A stretch of DNA of 64,000 nucleotides, from contig NZ_QZWF01000006.1 in the NCBI RefSeq assembly GCF_004187715.1, positions 62,001 to 126,000 of the forward strand. The letters run 5' to 3'. Source of the DNA: Streptomyces sp. F001. GTDB taxonomy: Bacteria; Actinomycetota; Actinomycetes; Streptomycetales; Streptomycetaceae. This document shows positions 59,083-64,000 of the stretch, piece by piece. The position numbers and the translations under genes were made by a program. The notes below the pieces were generated by a model. The model saw nothing but the letters and a program-made list of their open reading frames with translations. It had not been told where the DNA came from and searched no databases. How positions within the stretch are numbered: position 1 is the first letter of the stretch; each line of letters starts with the position of its first letter.

Positions 59083-59229
59083 GTGGTTCGTCTCGCCTAC
59101 CCGGACATCACCAACGCGTTCGCCGCGCTGCGGCTGCTACCGGTGAGCGACCGCGACAAGGAGGCGGAGATTCTCGCCCTGCGCCGGCAAATCATGGTCC
59201 TTGAGCGGCAGCTTGGTGCGCACCGGGTT
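59083..59229 (+). pseudogene. transposase/integrase N-terminal remnant
   Basis: About 49 codons (RLAYPDITNAFAALRLLPVS, DRDKEAEILALRRQIMVLERQLG) match the N-terminal leader and coiled coil of rve-type integrase/transposases common in Streptomyces. The catalytic DDE core is absent: the frame breaks at about 59229 where an unrelated minus-strand gene fragment begins. It marks the right border of the accessory segment. Confidence 0.65.
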
Positions 59230-59584
59230 GCCGGCGCGGCGGGCGTCGCGGACGTTGCTGGTCGGGCAGGGCGATCAGCGACAGGTCCATCCCCTCGCGC
59301 TGCTCGCCCGTCCGCAGCAGCGGCTCGACCACGCACCGGGTGGGCCAGCCCGGCCGGCGCTCGATCGTCAGGAGCCGGCCGACGGTGTCCGGGTCGAAGT
59401 CGCCGAAGGTGAACGGCGCGAACTCCATAACCAGGTCACCGGGCTGGGGATGGTCCATGCGGTCGCGAAGCTGGGCCACCACCGGGGCCGGGTTACCGAG
59501 GTGGGTGGCCGCCCACAAGGCGCGGCCCACCTGGGCGATGTGCTCCACCAGCTTCTCGACTGTGGGCTTCTCCGGCGGCGTCAT
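59192..59584 (-). pseudogene. 3'-truncated conserved hypothetical gene
   Basis: The frame starts MTPPEKPTVEKLVEHIAQVGRALW and continues PQPGDLVMEFAPFTFGDFDPDTVGRLLTIERRPGW to about MDLSLIALPDQQ (residue ~107), then runs into low-quality sequence that overlaps the transposase remnant. The coding-like part is a small soluble protein I do not recognise. Its 3' end seems to have been lost at the junction near 59230-59265, probably through the mobile element insertion or deletion. Confidence 0.55.
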
Positions 59585-60071
59585 GCTCACGCCCCTCCTC
59601 CCGTGCGAGCACCCCGCCGGGGCGGGCAACCGGACCAGGCAGACCGGCTGGGGGGAGGACAGTGGGGCCGCCCGCAGCCTACACACGCCGCGTACTGCCG
59701 TGCACGGACTGTCCACGGGTTGGTCTTGGGACGGCGACACCCGCGATGTCCGGATGTGACACCCCGGCTGACGGGCGCGCTGTAGTGGGTGTGGACCGAT
59801 GACCGCGGTCCCGCGAGGCCCGCCTCCTCCCTCATCAGCGGGCACTCGCGCAAGGGGCGGGCAGGCCCTCATCCCCCCGAGGTCTGCCTGCCCGGGCGCG
59901 CAGTTCGCCCGCCGCTCGGCCCCGATCGGTCCGGCACCGAACCCAGCCCCTGTGCCGGACCGGTCGGTGCCGGACGGCGGAGCGTCTGTACGCTGAGCAC
60001 ACCCCGGCGCAAGTGCATTCATATCGCAACAATTCAGGCGCCAGGACGATGAGTTGTCCTCGGGGGCAAGG
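59585..60071. other. 487-bp intergenic region with one long hairpin
   Basis: No gene is supported. A hairpin at 59858-59894 (CGGGCAGGC / GCCTGCCCG with an inner CCTC/GAGG stem) could end a transcript or be structural; no adjacent gene end explains it. The right end should contain the promoter of the decayed kinase. Confidence 0.5.
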
Positions 60072-61302
60072 ATGGTGATCGTGCTCATAGCGGATCGGTA
60101 CCAGCTCAACCACCCGGTGGGGCGCGGCGCGATCGGCGAGATCTGGCACGCCACCGACCAGGTCCTGAACCAGCCGGTCGCCGTGAAACTCCTGCAGCCC
60201 GGCCAGACCGACCAGGTGGCGGCCACCGACGCCGAACGCTTCCGCCTGGAAGCCCAGACCGCGGCCCGCCTCAACCACCCCAACCTGGTCGGCGTCTACG
60301 ACTTCGGTTCCCACGACGACCGGCTCTACCTGGTCATGGAACTCGTCGACGGCCGGCCCCTGGCCCAGGAACGTGCACGGCAAAGCGTCCTGCCTCCGGA
60401 CGAGGCCGCCGGCATCGCAGCGCAGATGGCCGCGGGCCTGGCCGCCGCCCACCGTCACCAGGTGATCCACCGCGACATCAAGCCCGGCAACGTGATGCGC
60501 ACCACCGACGGCACTGTAAAGATCACCGACTTCGGCATCGCCGCTTCGCCGATGACGCCGCCAGCACCCTGACCGCCACCGGCAAGATCGTCGGCTCCGC
60601 CGCCTACCTGGCGCCCGAGCGAGGCCTGGGCCACCCCGCCCAGCCCGCCTCCGACGTCTACTCCCTTGGCTGCGTGCTGTACGAACTGCTCACCGGACGA
60701 CCACCCTTCCCCGGCACGGCCGCTGTGGCCGTGGTCAAGCAGCACATCGGTGCCGCCCCGATCCCGCCCACCAGTTGCGTCCGGAGATCCCGCACCCGCT
60801 CGCCGACTACGTGCTGCGCCTGCTGGCCAAGACCCGGCACAGCGCCCCACCGCTGAGCAGGCCGCTGCCTGGTTGGCCGGCACGCAGGGCCGGCGGGAGC
60901 CGATCGGCCCCCTGCCAGGAGACGAACCCGGCGCCGTGCTCCCGCGACACCCACGCCGACCGAGCGGCCCGGCGACTCCTCGGACCACGCGAGGCAAGCA
61001 CCCGCCGCAGGATGTCGCCCCGGGCGATCCTCGCCCTGGCCGGCCTCGCCCTGTTCGCCACGGCTGTCGCCGTCGGCACCTCCCTGACCTCCGGCGACAA
61101 CCACCCCACCACACCGGCCCCCGGCACCACCCCGCCCTCCTCCGTACCCGCTCCTGGGTCCGAGGTGCCGTCACCCACGCCCTCCGCCTTCACCGATGCG
61201 CCCACGCTGGACGACCGGCAGGGAGAGGAGGAGCGCGAGCAGGCAGAACAAGAGCAGAAGAAGGAAGAACAGGAGGAACCGGAGAAGAAGGGCAACGACT
61301 GA
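60072..61302 (+). pseudogene. Ser/Thr protein kinase (PknB type) with multiple frameshifts
   Basis: The start MVIVLIADRYQLNHPVGRG and the kinase motifs VAVKLL, HRDIKPGN and DFGIA are intact in the first frame. It then shifts at ~60542 (one C seems missing before RFADDAAS). The sequence continues in a second frame (GSAAYLAPE, LYELLTGRPPFPG), a third from ~60772 (RPEIPHPLADYVLRLLAK), another near 60830 (DPAQRPTAEQAAAWLAG) and again before a transmembrane helix (AILALAGLALFATAVAVG) and an acidic tail. At least four indels make a true pseudogene likely; clustered sequencing errors are the alternative. It was originally a membrane receptor kinase. Confidence 0.8.
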
Positions 61303-61772
61303 AACCCCGCCCACCGCGTGGACGGCCCTGCCGCACGGGGGATTGCGGCAGGGCCTTGCAGGTAGCGTACGCCGGGAGGCATCACAAAGGTGCGATCGTG
61401 CGTGGCGCTGACCGCCATGACCGTATGCCGGTTTTGGCAGCTCAAGGCTCACCAGTTGAATTAGCGATCCGTAGCGATCCTGCGGCAGACTGTCACATGC
61501 ACGCCCGGCGCCCAGGCGACGTCGGGCACCCTCCTCGGTCCCATAGCTGTGCAGGCTGGGCCGACCAGCGTCCGGAGGGACGTGCCACGCGGGCCGATCG
61601 CCTTGGCGACCGATACCAGGGCACGAAGGCAATTGGCTCACATCCCTGAGCAACACTGGGATCACTAAGCCAGTCAGAGACGCTACGGCTCAGCGGTCCG
61701 CCGGATGCAGGACGACGCGCCCGCGGATGTCCCGCGGACGCACCAATGCCCTGGGGTCCCTTACGGGCGGAG
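61303..61772. other. 470-bp intergenic region
   Basis: Besides the terminator at 61324-61355, no gene is supported. Short frames on both strands look like shadows. It separates the decayed kinase from the convergent wrbA gene. Confidence 0.5.
61324..61355 (+). terminator. hairpin terminator after the kinase pseudogene
   Basis: GGCCCTGCCGCA pairs perfectly with TGCGGCAGGGCC around an 8-nt loop, 22 nt after the kinase's last stop, followed by TTGC. Confidence 0.75.
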
Positions 61773-62390
61773 TCAGGAGGCGAGGCCGGCCTTGAGGGCG
61801 GCGGCAACCTGAACAACGCGCTCGGCCTGGTGGCGGGCGGCGTTGCGGGTCTGGTCACCGATGGGGTTGTTGCCCTGGGCGTCGACGTGGGACGTGCCGT
61901 AGGGGTTGCCGTCGACGAACTTGACCGGGTCGGTGTAGCCGGGGCTGACGATCAGGCCACCGAAGTGGTGGATGGAGTTGTACAGGGCGAGCAGAGTGGA
62001 CTCCTGACCGCCGTGAGTGGTGGCAGTGGTCACGAAGCCGCTGTACACCTTGTTGGCCAGCTTGCCCTGGAACCAGAGGCCGCCGAGGGTGTCGATGAAC
62101 TGCTTCAGTTGCGAGGAGATGTTGCCGAAGCGGGTCGGCGTACCGAAGATCACGGCGTCCGCCCACTCGATGTCGTCCGGGGTCGCCTCGGGGATGCCGG
62201 CGCTCGCGGCCGCGTGAGCGGCCCAGGCCTCGTTGGAGGCGATGGCGGCCTCCGGAGCGAGCTCGGCAGCCTTCAGCAGGCGGACCTCGGCGCCGGCCTT
62301 CTCGGCGGCGTCGTTGATCTCCTTGGCGATCTCGGCGCTGAAGCCGGTGGAGGAGTAGTAGACAATGGCGAGCTTGACGGGTGCGGCCAT
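61773..62390 (-). CDS. wrbA: NAD(P)H:quinone oxidoreductase, WrbA family
   Basis: A 205-residue flavodoxin-like protein. The FMN-phosphate loop is VYYSSTGFSAEIAKEI near residues 10-25, followed by the family motifs FGTPTRFGNISSQLKQFIDTLGGLW and FVTTATTHGGQESTLLALYNSIHHFGGLIVSPGYTD. It performs two-electron reduction of quinones using NAD(P)H, protecting against redox cycling. The ATG at 62390 has GGAGA 7 nt upstream and gives the usual family length; an in-frame ATG at 62447 would add a 19-residue Asn/Thr-rich leader without a clear ribosome site. Confidence 0.92.
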   Translation of the reverse strand: MAAPVKLAIVYYSSTGFSAEIAKEINDAAEKAGAEVRLLKAAELAPEAAIASNEAWAAHAAASAGIPEATPDDIEWADAVIFGTPTRFGNISSQLKQFIDTLGGLWFQGKLANKVYSGFVTTATTHGGQESTLLALYNSIHHFGGLIVSPGYTDPVKFVDGNPYGTSHVDAQGNNPIGDQTRNAARHQAERVVQVAAALKAGLAS

Positions 62391-62999
62391 GGTTGCAGTC
62401 TCCGTTGCGTTGGTGTCGTTGTTGCGAGTGCGGCTGAATATGCCCATGAGGTTTGCGCCTTGTGGGGTTGCGCCTATGCGGATGCGGACGATGATTTAAC
62501 GCTCAACATCACCGTCGGTCGCATAGTACAACATTCAACGATGTGCGCGCCGGACCGCCACATCGTCCGGCCGCGCCTGAAGCGAGCCCCCGGAGTCCAG
62601 CCGGGCCCGGTCGGCCAGAACCTGCTCGCCGGCACTCTCCGCCCACCCCGCAGCGGGCGATGCTGCCCGGTCGGCATGACTCTGCCCGGCCCCGTCCACC
62701 GAGGCCGGCACCTCGTCGACGATCGGCCTCCTCCGCAACTCGTCCACGCGACGACAAGCGATGAGCTCGCACCGTTCCAGCAGCCCCACCTCCGACGGCA
62801 CCCACGACCTCCGCAGGAGTGACAACGCGACAGGCCGCCACCCCCAACAGCAGCCACTCACCGGACCCAATGTCTCGGGTCGGCATCGGAGTCGCGGAGG
62901 AAGTGCAGAGATCCAGCGACTTCGTCCACCAACCATCCCTCCGCGTTGGTTGAACATGAAACGATGCGGCAACACGCTCCGCCTCAAGAGGACGACGTC
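62391..62999. other. 609-bp divergent intergenic region
   Basis: No gene is supported between wrbA (minus) and the YceI gene (plus). It should contain both promoters. A locally AT-rich patch at about 62490-62545 is the best candidate for wrbA control sequences; no defined operator was recognised. Confidence 0.5.
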
Positions 63000-63902
63000 A
63001 TGACTTTCCCGTTCGGTCGAAAGCACAAGAAGGCCGGCGCTGCGGCCCTGCTCCCAACGCTCCCCCGTGGCGCAGGAGTTCTTAGTTGTGAGGTCCTGGA
63101 CCCGATAGGCATGCCGCTGCACGGCGCGACGATCACAGTGACCGACGGCGCCACCCGCTCCGTGACGGTAACCTCCACCACCGATCCATTCGGACGGTTT
63201 GTCACCATGCTGCCGTCCGGTGAATATGCGGTCCTGGTGACGGCCGACGCCCTGGAGCCGGTCCGTGTGACCTTCGCGGTGGCCGCCGGGTCGCGCTGCG
63301 ACTTGGGTCAGATCCGTCTGAACCCCTCCCCGGTCAAGCAGCTTCCAGTGCCCGGGAGTTGGGTGTTCGACCCGCCGCACACCGCCATCCGCTTTGTCGC
63401 GCAGCACGTGGGCATGGCGCATGTGCACGGCCGCTTCACCCGTTTCGACGGTGACATCAAGATCGGTGAGGACATGGAGGACTCCTACGTCGAGGTCTCC
63501 ATCGACGCGGCCAGTATCTCCACCGGCAACAGAACCAGGGACAACCACCTGCGTTCGGCTGACTTCCTCGACGTGAGCAGTTACCCGTACATGCACTTCG
63601 CCAGCGAGGCCTTCGTGCACCGGCACGGCGCCAAGTGGACAGTGCAGGGTGTGTTGACCATGCATGGCGTCAGCCGTTCCGTACAGCTGGACACCACCTA
63701 CCTGGGCATGGTCAACGGAGGCTACGAGCAGGAGTTGCGTTGCGCTGCTCTGGCCACTGCCGAGTTGCACCGGGAGGACTTCACTCTCAACTGGCGCTCG
63801 ATGCTGGCTCGTGGCATCGCCGTAGTGGGGCCGCGGATCAAGTTGGAACTGGATCTCCAGGCGATGTTCCAAGGCCCGGACACCCCGACGCCGCCGCAAT
63901 AA
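63000..63902 (+). CDS. YceI-family protein with N-terminal carboxypeptidase-regulatory-like domain
   Basis: A 300-residue protein without a signal peptide. Residues ~25-110 form a beta-sandwich resembling carboxypeptidase-regulatory-like/transthyretin domains (LDPIGMPLHGATITVTDG ... DPFGRFVTMLPSGEYAVLVTA). The YceI lipocalin-like barrel follows (GSWVFDPPHTAIRFVAQHVGMAHVHGRFTRFDGDI; RDNHLRSADFLDVSSYPYMHFAS; VQGVLTMHGVSRSVQLD). YceI proteins bind isoprenoid-type lipids or quinones. The ATG has GAGG 9 nt upstream. It sits opposite wrbA, a quinone reductase, so a shared quinone-related role is conceivable. Confidence 0.88.
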   Translation: MTFPFGRKHKKAGAAALLPTLPRGAGVLSCEVLDPIGMPLHGATITVTDGATRSVTVTSTTDPFGRFVTMLPSGEYAVLVTADALEPVRVTFAVAAGSRCDLGQIRLNPSPVKQLPVPGSWVFDPPHTAIRFVAQHVGMAHVHGRFTRFDGDIKIGEDMEDSYVEVSIDAASISTGNRTRDNHLRSADFLDVSSYPYMHFASEAFVHRHGAKWTVQGVLTMHGVSRSVQLDTTYLGMVNGGYEQELRCAALATAELHREDFTLNWRSMLARGIAVVGPRIKLELDLQAMFQGPDTPTPPQ

Positions 63903-64000
63903 GGCCTTGGTGTGGCTCGGCCATTCCGTGTGGCGCTGACGAGTCACCCACGACCATCCGGCGGCGACATGATGGATCGGTAGGGACTCACCCTCCTGGG

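Noticed and set aside
1..64000. CRISPR arrays, rRNA genes, phage structural genes
   Set aside because: None were seen: no regularly spaced repeats, no rRNA-like stretches and no capsid, tail or terminase proteins.

Overview
The window looks like chromosomal DNA of a Streptomyces or close relative. The sequence is very GC-rich with strong third-position GC bias, GTG and TTG starts are common, genes often overlap by 4 nt (ATGA/GTGA), and several typical Streptomyces families are present (XRE regulator + DUF397 + HATPase module, DUF574-type methyltransferase, DUF2630, YceI, Pls/PosA-type synthetase parts). No rRNA, tRNA or CRISPR array was seen.

Layout. (1) 1-2.3 kb: a PTPS/QueD-like enzyme (cut by the window edge), a medium-chain dehydrogenase and a CDP-alcohol phosphatidyltransferase. 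(2) 2.3-7.4 kb: a minus-strand operon of GNAT acetyltransferase, peptide/opine-type substrate-binding lipoprotein, two ABC permease halves (probably one fused gene with a frameshift) and an MFS transporter. A Zur-box-like palindrome overlaps its start and no ATPase gene accompanies it. (3) 7.4-12.2 kb: lipoprotein, membrane proteins, three small secreted proteins (two are tandem paralogues) and a 103-bp MITE-like element. (4) 12.2-16.7 kb: a three-gene operon of an Hsp70 fused to a Zc3h12a/NYN-type ribonuclease, a GrpE-like protein, and a large protein with a degenerate J-like segment. (5) 17.6-26.4 kb: a solitary HTH-methylase-TRD protein and a complete type I restriction-modification operon hsdM-hsdS-hsdR. 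(6) 26.4-37.5 kb: XRE/DUF397/HATPase module, a Ser/Thr kinase, a RelE/ParE-like domain fused to a UvrD-type helicase, a DUF504-2H RNA-repair-like protein, an EF-G paralogue, a nucleotidyltransferase and a secreted GDPD. (7) 37.8-43 kb: an NMT1/SsuA-type ABC importer whose binding-protein gene has an in-frame stop, an LLM flavin oxidoreductase and a P450. (8) 43.8-47.2 kb: a NarL-type two-component pair and a methyltransferase. (9) 47.3-59.6 kb: an accessory segment bordered by transposase remnants that carries a five-gene biosynthetic operon. It encodes SbnA- and SbnB-like enzymes (L-2,3-diaminopropionate), a TauD/clavaminate-synthase-like oxygenase, a half-C/A/T/TE peptide synthetase and a carrier/membrane/hexapeptide protein like the C-terminal half of Pls/PosA poly-amino-acid synthetases. 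(10) 59-64 kb: decayed genes including a multiply frameshifted Ser/Thr kinase, then wrbA and a YceI-family protein.

The two strongest candidates for little-described systems are the Hsp70-ribonuclease/GrpE-like/J-like operon beside the restriction genes, and the split Pls-like diaminopropionate synthetase operon. Decay is common: two in-frame nonsense codons, a permease frameshift, a multiply frameshifted kinase, and truncated PrimPol, PEBP and transposase genes.
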